From a virus: a stretch of 46,339 nucleotides of DNA. The position numbers and the translations under genes were made by a program. Location of the stretch: positions 1 to 46,339 of the IMG/VR virus record IMGVR_UViG_3300033388_002443; one strand, given 5' to 3'. Below the pieces are notes generated by a model. The model searched no databases. It was not told the origin of the DNA and saw only the letters and a program-made list of their open reading frames with translations. Shown in pieces: positions 25,570 through 31,797 of this stretch; the first letter of the stretch is position 1, and every line of letters begins with the position of its first letter.

Positions 25570-25582
25570 GCCTCAGTGAGGC
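25570..25582 (-). other. Small RBS-proximal hairpin
   Basis: GCCTC-AGT-GAGGC, four bases upstream of the GGAG of the 25229-25552 gene. It has the same hairpin-then-RBS arrangement as the copies at 25194 and 26871, with a different sequence. Confidence 0.4.
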
Positions 25583-25602
25583 GGTTATTGGTGGTTGTGG
25601 AT

Positions 25603-25842
25603 CTAGCCCAAGTAGCCCGCGTCTAGGTCGGCTTGCTGTTGCTTGGCACGTTTAACGGCTGTTTTGCGCGATACGATGCAACTACCGTTGAAGATGTTTT
25701 TGCGGCCATTGGTCCAGATTGCAATAAAGCCTGTTGAAACCTCTTTAATGGCCGTGTCTTTTGTGATCGGCGTTGTGTAAGCGTCTTCGTTGATTTGGTT
25801 TGTCATTTTGGCTTGTCCGTTAGTTGTTGTTTCGTTGTTCAT
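25603..25842 (-). CDS. First leftward early protein, dual-start candidate
   Basis: A 79-residue protein if ATG 25842 is used, which is the expected +1 of the promoter at 25849-25877. ATG 25806 (after GGACAAGCCAAA) gives 67 residues. The first 12 residues (NNETTTNGQAK) resemble the leader of the rightward gene at 26579 (ERKTTTNQGQVE). The core has FIAIWTNGRKNIFNG and VSRKTAVKRAKQQQ, a small basic protein. Function is unknown; likely host takeover or regulation. Confidence 0.6.
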   Translation of the reverse strand: MNNETTTNGQAKMTNQINEDAYTTPITKDTAIKEVSTGFIAIWTNGRKNIFNGSCIVSRKTAVKRAKQQQADLDAGYLG

Positions 25843-25848
25843 ATAAGT

Positions 25849-25877
25849 ACTATATAGCCATGTGTTTTGAATTGCAA
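25849..25877 (-). promoter_or_regulatory. Leftward early promoter at the origin-like region
   Basis: Minus strand: TTGCAA (25872-25877), 17-bp spacer, TATAGT (25849-25854), six bases, then ATG (25840-25842). Confidence 0.75.
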
Positions 25878-26060
25878 TAGACTTTTTGATTAAATTTAGG
25901 TTTCAGTGTGATTAATGGAGTTGTTTAGACAATTTAGCCTAAAAAGGGGTGATTTGGCGTTATGAAATTATAAAATTATGAAATACTGTCTATTTTGCCT
26001 TATAAAATTATGAATCACGAAAATGCCCACAAAAGCATATAATAGACGGAGCCTTGACTA

Positions 26061-26133
26061 TCAACGACTTGCATTAAATTATAATAAGATTCCGAACCGT
26101 TATACGTTTTCTCGGAATCTGTAAGTTGTTGAC
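26061..26133. repeat. Two-stem hyphenated palindrome
   Basis: Outer stem TCAACGACTT (26061-26070) / AAGTTGTTGA (26124-26133), 9 of 10 Watson-Crick with one G-U in RNA. Inner stem AGATTCCGA (26087-26095) / TCGGAATCT (26112-26120). A TATAAT lies between at 26080-26085. It could form a cruciform or a structured RNA. Confidence 0.55.
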
Positions 26134-26214
26134 GTTACGTTAGTTAGCCCGTAATATATAACAAATATAACAAGTATAACAATATCCGGGCGACATATGG
26201 AGACATAAGGGCCC

Positions 26215-26277
26215 TTAAACATTAAACTTTATAGATTAAACATTAAACGTTAAACATTATAGATTAAACGTTAAACT
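26215..26277. repeat. Array of nine tandem heptamers (TTAAACN / TTATAGA)
   Basis: Nine contiguous 7-bp units start at 26215 and every 7 bp. Seven read TTAAAC plus one variable base; units 3 and 7 read TTATAGA, exactly 28 bp apart. The exact register is visible in the sequence. Likely iterons bound by a replication initiator. Confidence 0.75.
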
Positions 26278-26340
26278 CCTTAACTTCCTTATGAAAGTTA
26301 AAATGTTAATCTCCTAACGTAATAATACTATATGTATACT

Positions 26341-26372
26341 ATTATATATATTATATTTATTATATATATTAA
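26341..26372. other. Pure A/T tract (possible unwinding element)
   Basis: 32 bases without G or C, preceded by another ~20 AT-dominated bases. It lies about 65 bp after the heptamer array, as DNA-unwinding elements lie beside iterons. Confidence 0.5.
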
Positions 26373-26543
26373 GATAAAGAGAGAGTGGGAGGCTAGAGAC
26401 CTTGCTTTATGAAATTAACAATCATTATACTTTACCGCCTATTTGTATAACAGCACAAACCTAGAGCCGTTCTAATTTTATGAATCTTGGGAATCTATAA
26501 AGAAGTTGAGGCTAAAATAATGAGTTTAATTTCATAAAGGGGC

Positions 26544-26572
26544 TTGAAAGGGCTAAAAGATGGCTGTATATT
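26544..26572 (+). promoter_or_regulatory. Rightward early promoter at the origin-like region
   Basis: TTGAAA (26544-26549), 17-bp spacer, TATATT (26567-26572), six bases, then ATG 26579, the predicted start point. Confidence 0.75.
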
Positions 26573-26578
26573 GTAGTT

Positions 26579-26854
26579 ATGGAAAGAAAAACCACAACGA
26601 ACCAGGGACAAGTTGAAATGAAAAGACTATCTGAAAAAACATTATCGGCGGCACTAAAAAACCATGATCATAAAGGAGTGCAATACTGGGTTGCATTTGT
26701 ACCGAGTGGTTTTCACCTCTACAAGCGTTGCGTTGACGCGGTTAGAACCGGCTACCAAGTGAATGAAATGCAAGAGTGCTGCATTGAAAGGCTTCAAGAG
26801 TTAACCGGTAGCGATATCTACAAAGCTGACGAGGATGTTTGGCAACTCGCATAA
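26579..26854 (+). CDS. First rightward early protein, dual-start candidate
   Basis: A 91-residue protein if ATG 26579, the expected transcript +1, is used. ATG 26618 (after AGGGACAAGTTGAA) gives 78 residues. The leader (ERKTTTNQGQVE) resembles that of the divergent gene at 25842. The core KRLSEKTLSAALKNHDHKG and CCIERLQELTGSDIY look helical. Function is unknown; early host-control protein suspected. Confidence 0.6.
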   Translation: MERKTTTNQGQVEMKRLSEKTLSAALKNHDHKGVQYWVAFVPSGFHLYKRCVDAVRTGYQVNEMQECCIERLQELTGSDIYKADEDVWQLA

Positions 26855-26870
26855 CAGCCAACCAAACAAA

Positions 26871-26890
26871 CCCCGGCTTAACCGCCGGGT
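26871..26890 (+). repeat. RBS-proximal GC hairpin, copy B
   Basis: CCCGGC (26872-26877) / GCCGGG (26884-26889), 6-nt loop, directly before the GGAG of the next gene. Inverted near-copy of 25194-25213. Confidence 0.5.
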
Positions 26891-26907
26891 TGAATGGAGT
26901 AATTGAA

Positions 26908-27171
26908 ATGCCAACAGTTCAAGAAAACATAAAACGACTTGGCGAGCTTGAAGCAATAGTTGAAAAGCATTTAATAGGCGGTAAGTTTAAATACAACCCA
27001 ACACATGCACTGATTATCGCTTTTGATCTGTGGTCGGGTTTTAACGGTGTTCAAGTCTCACTTGATAAAGGTAAGATAAACGCACTTGAGATTATGATTA
27101 ATAAGCTTGATGAACTATACAACGCAGATAATCATTGGCGTTCGAACTTCAAACCTATAAAATCAATCTAA
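26908..27171 (+). CDS. Hypothetical early protein (87 aa)
   Basis: ATG 26908 is preferred because GGAG and a hairpin lie before it; the frame extends upstream to 26839. The product is helical with a central HALIIAFDLWSGFNGVQVS and an acidic end. Not recognised. Confidence 0.6.
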   Translation: MPTVQENIKRLGELEAIVEKHLIGGKFKYNPTHALIIAFDLWSGFNGVQVSLDKGKINALEIMINKLDELYNADNHWRSNFKPIKSI

Positions 27172-27173
27172 CA

Positions 27174-27335
27174 ATGAAACAAATCATAAGCATTAAACAG
27201 AATGACATTTGTTGGACTGCTCGCGTTGAAATGTTCGACGGTTCTATTGTGGGCATTGACTACAACGAAAAGCCAACAGCATACAAGATTGAAGCCGATG
27301 TAAACAAAATGTATCGTATAGCAAGGGAAGATTGA
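27174..27335 (+). CDS. Hypothetical small protein (53 aa)
   Basis: ATG 27174 is two bases after the previous stop. Beta-rich start (MKQIISIKQNDICWTARVEM), then EKPTAYKIEADVNKMYRIA. No recognised family. Confidence 0.55.
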   Translation: MKQIISIKQNDICWTARVEMFDGSIVGIDYNEKPTAYKIEADVNKMYRIARED

Positions 27336-27338
27336 ACA

Positions 27339-27575
27339 ATGAGTGTTGAACTAAGCAATTTTGAAATGTTGGATGATGGAACCGTTAAAGGCGAAGTCAA
27401 AGCAACTTTTGAAGATCCTGCGTTGTATGAGAAGTTCAAAGAAGGTGAGGCGCGCATGGCACCAACTGGTTTTGGTAAGTCGGCGCTCAAAAACAGAAAC
27501 TTTTGCATAGCGTGCGGGGAGCCGGTTTCAACAGGTGATCTTGTCTGCAACACTTGCTCAGAGGACGATTGGTAA
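27339..27575 (+). CDS. Small protein with C-terminal zinc ribbon
   Basis: A 78-residue protein. The N-terminal ~50 residues form a small domain (GTVKGEVKATFEDPALYEKF), then CIACGEPVSTGDLVCNTCSEDDW, a CxxC-CxxC ribbon at the very end. The layout resembles short phage proteins with a zinc ribbon tail. Function is unknown. Confidence 0.65.
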   Translation: MSVELSNFEMLDDGTVKGEVKATFEDPALYEKFKEGEARMAPTGFGKSALKNRNFCIACGEPVSTGDLVCNTCSEDDW

Positions 27576-27576
27576 A

Positions 27577-27858
27577 ATGAGTAACTTTTCGAAAGGTCTT
27601 GTGTTTATCTTGGCAATTATCTGCCTGCAAATCACGTTTAAGTGCGTTGATATTGGCTACAGCGCTGTGCTAGCCAACCGATTGACGCTCACGAACCGAC
27701 AGGGATCCAGGAATGTGCTCGTGCTGCGTCAAGAGCGCGCTGAGGCGGTGTCAGACCTGGAACGGCAGGTAGATGCCCTCAGAAGCCGATTAAACGTGAT
27801 CGAATCAACCAAGGCTCCGTGTGATCTCATGGGCTTTGTGTTCAAACAAGAGGATTGA
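27577..27858 (+). CDS. Membrane-anchored coiled-coil protein
   Basis: A 93-residue protein: N-terminal transmembrane helix (GLVFILAIICLQITFKCVDI, 7-26), then a charged helix with coiled-coil spacing (RAEAVSDLERQVDALRSRL). This topology matches i-spanins, but no lysis genes are adjacent and no o-spanin frame was seen. The inner part is more GC-rich than its neighbours. Confidence 0.6.
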   Translation: MSNFSKGLVFILAIICLQITFKCVDIGYSAVLANRLTLTNRQGSRNVLVLRQERAEAVSDLERQVDALRSRLNVIESTKAPCDLMGFVFKQED

Positions 27859-27861
27859 GTA

Positions 27862-28110
27862 ATGTTTATGCTGACTGAAGAGCAGCGGCAAAAGCTAATA
27901 ATGCGTGAAGCTGAGCTTGAAACTTCAAATAAACGGCTTCAAATCGAGAATGAGAAGCTTAGAGCGCAAAATAAAGAACTCGTAAAACTTTTATCAAAGG
28001 GGCTTGATTTGGTGAGGAACGGCGCAAGGCATTATTGCCGTGATGTAGGCGAAGAGTCGTGCGGGGCATGCCAATTCATAGAGAACTCAAAAGAAACACT
28101 AAATAAATAG
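27862..28110 (+). CDS. Coiled-coil protein with C-terminal cysteines
   Basis: An 82-residue protein. Long leucine-rich coiled coil (EAELETSNKRLQIENEKLRA) with the heptad pattern extending to LLSKGLDLV, then HYCRDVGEESCGACQFI, a Cys/His cluster that could bind zinc. Function is unknown; ATG 27868 is an alternative start. Confidence 0.6.
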   Translation: MFMLTEEQRQKLIMREAELETSNKRLQIENEKLRAQNKELVKLLSKGLDLVRNGARHYCRDVGEESCGACQFIENSKETLNK

Positions 28111-28123
28111 GACAGTTTTTATA

Positions 28124-28348
28124 ATGAAATATGCATTAGTTTATAGCCATTGTTGGCTGAGAGGTGACAAAGCACGAACTGCCAAAGTGATGAGCGTGCA
28201 CAAAACGGAAGATGCCGCACGAGGCGCTAAAACACGTTATGATATCAAAAACGGCTATAGCACTTCTCGCACAAACATTTTAGCAGTTGACAACAAAGTT
28301 AAGAAAGGCGATACTATCGAAGAGCGTTATATAGTCAAAGAAACATGA
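28124..28348 (+). CDS. Hypothetical small protein (74 aa)
   Basis: Basic protein (HCWLRGDKARTAKVMSVHKT) with a beta-rich middle and the end TIEERYIVKET. Coupled to the next gene by ATGA overlap. Not recognised. Confidence 0.6.
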   Translation: MKYALVYSHCWLRGDKARTAKVMSVHKTEDAARGAKTRYDIKNGYSTSRTNILAVDNKVKKGDTIEERYIVKET

Positions 28349-28476
28349 AAACACATCATAAGAAAGGCCGAAGCGTAAAGTGCAATCCTAACAATCCATC
28401 GGGTTATTTGCGAATGTCCAAGGATTGGAGCAAAATAACTTGTACGTATTGTTTAAGAAAAAAGCCTAAAACATGA
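28345..28476 (+). CDS. Basic zinc-knuckle miniprotein (43 aa)
   Basis: The frame runs ATGA-to-ATGA between its neighbours, a strong sign that it is real. His/Lys-rich start (MKTHHKKGRSVKC), then WSKITCTYCLRKKPKT with CxxC. Possibly nucleic-acid binding. Confidence 0.6.
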   Translation: MKTHHKKGRSVKCNPNNPSGYLRMSKDWSKITCTYCLRKKPKT

Positions 28477-28550
28477 AAGAAACAGTCATAATTAGCTTGA
28501 TATTCGCATGGTTTATGGTATGTTTAATAAACGCAATTAAGGAAACATGA
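28473..28550 (+). CDS. 25-aa transmembrane micropeptide
   Basis: ATGA overlaps on both sides (28473 and 28547) fix this tiny frame. The product is one hydrophobic helix (TVIISLIFAWFMVCLINAI) flanked by a short charged N-terminus and KET. It resembles phage membrane micropeptides. Function is unknown. Confidence 0.55.
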   Translation: MKETVIISLIFAWFMVCLINAIKET

Positions 28551-28861
28551 AAGAAGCTAATCTATACAACATTAAGTACCAAGAAGAAGTTTTAGAACGA
28601 ATGCTTAAAACAGGTCGTAGAAACTGCGCTATACACCGCCAACGACAATGGATTACCAAACTTAAAAAGGATTTGAAAAGAATAATGAATAGCTATGGTG
28701 TTGTTTGTGATAATTGTGGTTATGTCATCGCTAAGGTCAAATTGTCTGATGTTAGCGAAACTATAAAAAATCATGAGGTTCGCAGTTTTTGTAATGACCT
28801 GTGTTTTAATGCGTACGTAACGCGACATAACGCTATTGGTGAGCAAAAGGAAAAGAAGTAA
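28547..28861 (+). CDS. Zinc-ribbon protein with helical arm
   Basis: A 104-residue protein. Basic helical N-terminus (EVLERMLKTGRRNCAIHRQR), then CDNCGY (54-59) and CNDLC, giving a split four-Cys site. Likely nucleic-acid binding. Confidence 0.6.
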   Translation: MKEANLYNIKYQEEVLERMLKTGRRNCAIHRQRQWITKLKKDLKRIMNSYGVVCDNCGYVIAKVKLSDVSETIKNHEVRSFCNDLCFNAYVTRHNAIGEQKEKK

Positions 28862-29077
28862 ATGAATTTATTGTTTATGAGCGGCGTCATTATCTATATG
28901 ATTGCTAACGAAATGCAAAAGCGCGAACGAAACACAGCTATTAATAACGTTTTTAAAGCAGTGATCGTTGTAGTAGATGAACTTGACAAGCAAGGTATTG
29001 TCAACACGAAAGCAGGCATTGTATTGGCTGAAGTTCAAACGCGGCTAAACGAAAGAATGAACAAGGAACAAAAGTAA
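28862..29077 (+). CDS. Small protein with N-terminal hydrophobic helix
   Basis: A 71-residue protein: a short hydrophobic start (LLFMSGVIIYMIA), then an amphipathic charged helix (VIVVVDELDKQGIVNTKAGI). Possibly membrane-associated. Not recognised. Confidence 0.55.
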   Translation: MNLLFMSGVIIYMIANEMQKRERNTAINNVFKAVIVVVDELDKQGIVNTKAGIVLAEVQTRLNERMNKEQK

Positions 29078-29692
29078 ATGAGCGAACTTGAAGACGGAAT
29101 TGAAAAGACAAACTACTGCGACCCCTCGGGTGTAGCAAACTTCTATTTGAATCATGTTGCGGCAATGGTACCGGTTGAGGCTATGCCAGCGGGCAAGTCT
29201 TTGGCTGTGCCTTTGGAAGGCTACAGCCTATCCTTACTGCGTGATTTGGCAGCGAAAGCTAGTGTGGGCAAGAAAGCATTGGTTGTCATTGCATGGCCCA
29301 CGGGTTATGAGGTGCAGAGGTTACCTGATGGAAGTTGCACAAAACTCTTTTATCGATACTTGAACCAAACGGACGAAGGCGACCAAGCCAACGAATTGAG
29401 TGATACAATCTCAGAAGTCAAGCGCGTTGTTCAAGAGTATGTTGAAAGCTCGTTTGAAAAGTGTGTCAAGTATGACGTTGCGTTGCTACCGGAAGTCAAA
29501 GAAGCAAACGTTGTAAGCTATGCGTATATTCAGCGTCGGGTTGCTAACTTAAAAGCATTCCGCAATGCTCACGAGGGTTCGACAAAGCGTTTCAAAGCGA
29601 CAATTGAAGCGATAATCGGCGAAGGTTATTTAACTGAAGTAGACAAAGACAAATACAAAACAAGTGCAAAGCTATACAAGGTTGAAGTATGA
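29078..29692 (+). CDS. Protein sharing the primase C-terminal wHTH domain
   Basis: A 204-residue protein. Residues ~110-204 align by eye with the end of the PrimPol-DUF3987 protein: here VVSYAYIQRRVANLKAFR, there IIPYSYLQRKLASMAVFR; both then have charged helices, an I..G.L.E segment and a terminal Y..T.K.Y pattern. The N-terminal part (SGVANFYLNHVAAMVPVEA) is unrelated. The shared domain probably binds DNA or the same partner, so this may be an origin or primase accessory factor. ATGA coupling to the next small gene. Confidence 0.7.
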   Translation: MSELEDGIEKTNYCDPSGVANFYLNHVAAMVPVEAMPAGKSLAVPLEGYSLSLLRDLAAKASVGKKALVVIAWPTGYEVQRLPDGSCTKLFYRYLNQTDEGDQANELSDTISEVKRVVQEYVESSFEKCVKYDVALLPEVKEANVVSYAYIQRRVANLKAFRNAHEGSTKRFKATIEAIIGEGYLTEVDKDKYKTSAKLYKVEV

Positions 29693-29817
29693 AAAGAGCA
29701 AAGAGGCAAACACCGGCTAAAAGAAAACCACTCGGCAGCAGAAAGCCACGTGTCCAAGCTGGCGACGGAACTTGCAGCAGAAATGCAGAAAACCACCAAC
29801 TTAACAATCAGGCTTGA
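29689..29817 (+). CDS. Basic peptide (42 aa)
   Basis: Starts by ATGA overlap with AAGG upstream. Strongly basic (KRAKRQTPAKRKPLGSRKPR), then neutral. It overlaps in part an alternative frame at 29750-29869; only one of the two may be used, or both may be. Confidence 0.45.
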   Translation: MKRAKRQTPAKRKPLGSRKPRVQAGDGTCSRNAENHQLNNQA

Positions 29818-29869
29818 TAAGATTCAATCGGACTTGGCTTTGTTTACAAAAGGAAATCGCTTAGGATGA
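29750..29869 (+). CDS. Short helical peptide, alternative frame (GTG start)
   Basis: About 39 residues from GTG 29750 (ATG 29783 also possible), ending with an ATGA overlap onto the next gene. Amphipathic (SKLATELAAEMQKTTNLTI). The end coupling favours it; the weak start does not. Confidence 0.35.
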   Translation: MSKLATELAAEMQKTTNLTIRLDKIQSDLALFTKGNRLG

Positions 29870-30360
29870 ATATGATCTTAATTGCATTGTTTGTGTATCT
29901 CATTTGGTTGGTTGTATTGACAATCAGAGTTTTCAAGCCTAAAGGGAAAAGGTTTCGAAAAGGTGGTTATGTTCCGCAAAGTAGAGAAGGGGTTGTCAGC
30001 AAAGGCGTTGTTGATGATGCTGTGCTTAAATGGAGAATTTCAAACAAAAAACCGCCTAAGTTGGGAGTCACCGCAGAGGAGTTTGTGAGAGGTGCCAACC
30101 GCGTGGCAAAAGCTGGTTGTGGATCACCTGACAAGCCTTTTACTCCGCTTATAAAACACATTGGACCGACTAGGTGTGGCGATATTGAAGATCTTTACAA
30201 ACTCACTAATCATAAATTTGAAATTGACAAGTTAGATCCCGCTGAGGTTGATAGACTTGGGATTGAAACCCACATGTATAAATACTGTACAGAATGCGGG
30301 GGCATGCACTTCGAAGGCGGTCGTTGCAGGTTATGCCGAACAAAGGAGCCTAAAGGATGA
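29866..30360 (+). CDS. Membrane-anchored zinc-ribbon protein
   Basis: A 164-residue protein: transmembrane helix (MILIALFVYLIWLVVLTIRV, 3-22), a basic linker (KPKGKRFRKGG), a soluble domain including GVTAEEFVRGANRVAK, and a C-terminal ribbon CTECGGMHFEGGRCRLC. The anchor plus zinc domain suggests a membrane-bound regulatory or nucleic-acid-binding protein. Not recognised. Coupled to the VRR-NUC gene by ATGA overlap. Confidence 0.65.
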   Translation: MNMILIALFVYLIWLVVLTIRVFKPKGKRFRKGGYVPQSREGVVSKGVVDDAVLKWRISNKKPPKLGVTAEEFVRGANRVAKAGCGSPDKPFTPLIKHIGPTRCGDIEDLYKLTNHKFEIDKLDPAEVDRLGIETHMYKYCTECGGMHFEGGRCRLCRTKEPKG

Positions 30361-30860
30361 CTCCTGATAAACTCGCTAAATCGGGCACTGAGCATGCCCA
30401 CCAGGTCGCATTGTTTGCTTATGCCGCTGTTGCTCGCATGCATGGATTTCACATTGCTGATAAATGGGCTGAAAGTAAACTGTTACAACATCTTGTTTCA
30501 TTTGAAGTCAAGGTTCCTGCCCTTGAATGGCTCCATGCCATACCTAACGGCGGATCAAGGGGCGATAGCGTCAAATCGCGGAAAATACACGGTGCTCAAC
30601 TGAAAGCCGAAGGTGTACGCCGTGGTGTACCTGATATCTTCCTACCTTGGCCCAATTGTGGCTATAGCGGATTATACATTGAAATGAAAAAACCAAGTGT
30701 AAAGCCAAAACGCGAATCAAGCAAAGGCGGTTTAAGCAAAGAACAAATTAAATTCAAAAACTATGCTTTAGGTGTTGGATTTGGCTTCATTGTGTGCTAT
30801 AGTTGGAAAGAAGCCGCGAAAGCTTTACAAGGCTATATTGAAAACGATATTGAAAGGTGA
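30357..30860 (+). CDS. VRR-NUC-domain nuclease
   Basis: A 167-residue enzyme. The conserved run is AIPNGGSR (61-68), LKAEGVRRGVPDIFLP (Asp93), YIEMKKP (Glu109, Lys111) and LSKEQ (Gln130), as in VRR-NUC nucleases such as phage Holliday-junction-resolvase-like enzymes. About 55 residues precede the core. It may resolve branched DNA before packaging. It stands alone among early genes, away from the replication block. Confidence 0.85.
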   Translation: MTPDKLAKSGTEHAHQVALFAYAAVARMHGFHIADKWAESKLLQHLVSFEVKVPALEWLHAIPNGGSRGDSVKSRKIHGAQLKAEGVRRGVPDIFLPWPNCGYSGLYIEMKKPSVKPKRESSKGGLSKEQIKFKNYALGVGFGFIVCYSWKEAAKALQGYIENDIER

Positions 30861-30864
30861 AACA

Positions 30865-31134
30865 ATGCTTAAATTTGACTCTACTGAAGAAGACCACGAG
30901 AAGGCCACAAAAGCCCTGTACAAAGCCGTAGAAGTGGGCTTTCCTAAGTCACTAGTACTAGAGTGTCGTATGGACCTAGACGCGGTTCATTCTAACGGAT
31001 GCCCTTTAGATTTTGACAAGTTAGCGGGGTTTGATGAGGTAAGTCTTCTGCACGACCTGCACGGTATTCGGGCTAATCTTAATCGAACTACCGGTGTCCT
31101 GGAGAATTTCTTTTGCCCTAGATGCGCCGTATAG
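30865..31134 (+). CDS. Hypothetical protein (89 aa)
   Basis: ATG 30865 with AAAGG upstream. Acidic, helical (FDSTEEDHEKATKALYKAVE) with a C-terminal CPRC. The region LDFDKLAGFDEVSLLHDLHG looks structured. Not recognised. Confidence 0.6.
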   Translation: MLKFDSTEEDHEKATKALYKAVEVGFPKSLVLECRMDLDAVHSNGCPLDFDKLAGFDEVSLLHDLHGIRANLNRTTGVLENFFCPRCAV

Positions 31135-31174
31135 CAAACTCACATGACTTGCAATCACCCTGAAGGAAGAGTTA

Positions 31175-31336
31175 ATGATCAAAACGGCAAAGTGTTGCAA
31201 GACTTGTAAATTTGGCAAACATTGGGATTGCCGTATTGACCGGGTGGAGTGCGCAAAGGGTGTCTCAGGTGCAAATATCATTAACGTATGCGATAAATGG
31301 AAATTAAAAACGCTATTGAAAGGAACTAGAGAATGA
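31175..31336 (+). CDS. Cysteine-rich miniprotein (53 aa)
   Basis: The start has AAGGAAG upstream and the frame ends by ATGA overlap. Six cysteines (CCKTCKFGKHWDCRIDRVEC, then VCDKW) suggest a metal site or disulphides. Function is unknown. Confidence 0.6.
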   Translation: MIKTAKCCKTCKFGKHWDCRIDRVECAKGVSGANIINVCDKWKLKTLLKGTRE

Positions 31337-31509
31337 ATCAGTTTGAATTGCATGTAAAAGGCAAGCTTGCCGACCTTGTCAGTTTACCGCACGTGCCTAG
31401 AAAAGGTGAATATGTAAGAGTCGGTTATGACCACGAGTATACGGTTTTGGCCGTAGTTCATAAAGCCGAGACGAGTACCGTTATTTTGTATTGTAAAAAG
31501 GTAAAATAA
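31333..31509 (+). CDS. Small beta-rich protein (58 aa)
   Basis: ATGA overlap at the start, TAATG overlap at the end. Beta strands (FELHVKGKLADLV, then YVRVGYDHEYTVLAVVH) suggest an SH3/OB-like small barrel. Function is unknown. Confidence 0.55.
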   Translation: MNQFELHVKGKLADLVSLPHVPRKGEYVRVGYDHEYTVLAVVHKAETSTVILYCKKVK

Positions 31510-31796
31510 TGAGAAGCAAATCAAAACAAGCTGAAAAGTTCAAACGAAGAGTTCGCAAACTTAACAAAGACACTGAAAAGGCCAAATTCAAAGCAAAGCT
31601 TGCAAAGAAAGCTGAAGCGCTTATACGTAAACTTACCCGTGAAGACGGCAAACTTTCTCTTCATGAGCTTTTCAAAGAAATTGAAAAATGGGCAATTGCC
31701 GAAGTCCAAAAGAAGCCGCGCAATCGCAGCATTTACAGAAAGGCAATGTCTGAATGGATCAATGAGTTTATTGAACTAAACAAAGAAGGCAAGTAA
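31509..31796 (+). CDS. Basic helical protein (95 aa)
   Basis: Lys/Arg-rich helices (KQAEKFKRRVRKLNKDTEKA) in the first half, then LHELFKEIEKWAIAEVQ and a C-terminal helix. Likely nucleic-acid-associated. No family recognised. Confidence 0.6.
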   Translation: MRSKSKQAEKFKRRVRKLNKDTEKAKFKAKLAKKAEALIRKLTREDGKLSLHELFKEIEKWAIAEVQKKPRNRSIYRKAMSEWINEFIELNKEGK

Positions 31797-31797
31797 A

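Larger units (their letters stand above)
25862..26578. other. AT-rich gene-free region: candidate replication origin
   Basis: About 0.7 kb with no supported gene, between divergent promoters. It holds seven copies of TTATGAA (plus strand 25960, 25976, 26008, 26289, 26407, 26478; minus strand 26531-26537). A 14-bp direct repeat TATAAAATTATGAA lies at 25969 and 26001. There is also a hyphenated palindrome (26061-26133), a nine-unit heptamer array (26215-26277) and a pure A/T tract (26341-26372). Iterons, an unwinding element and flanking promoters together fit a phage origin. That is an inference; a multi-operator control region is the alternative. Confidence 0.55.

Noticed and set aside
26054-26085. 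Promoter TTGACT...TATAAT in the origin-like region
   Set aside because: Spacer is 20 bp; too long for a normal sigma70 promoter. TATAAT kept only as a note.
26215-26277. CRISPR-like array
   Set aside because: Units are 7 bp and contiguous, with no spacers; not CRISPR.
27577-27858. i-spanin of a lysis cassette
   Set aside because: Topology fits but no o-spanin, endolysin or lysis neighbours; left as a membrane coiled-coil protein.
31144-31209. 21-codon frame before the Cys-rich miniprotein
   Set aside because: Very short, overlaps the better gene at 31175, which has the stronger RBS.
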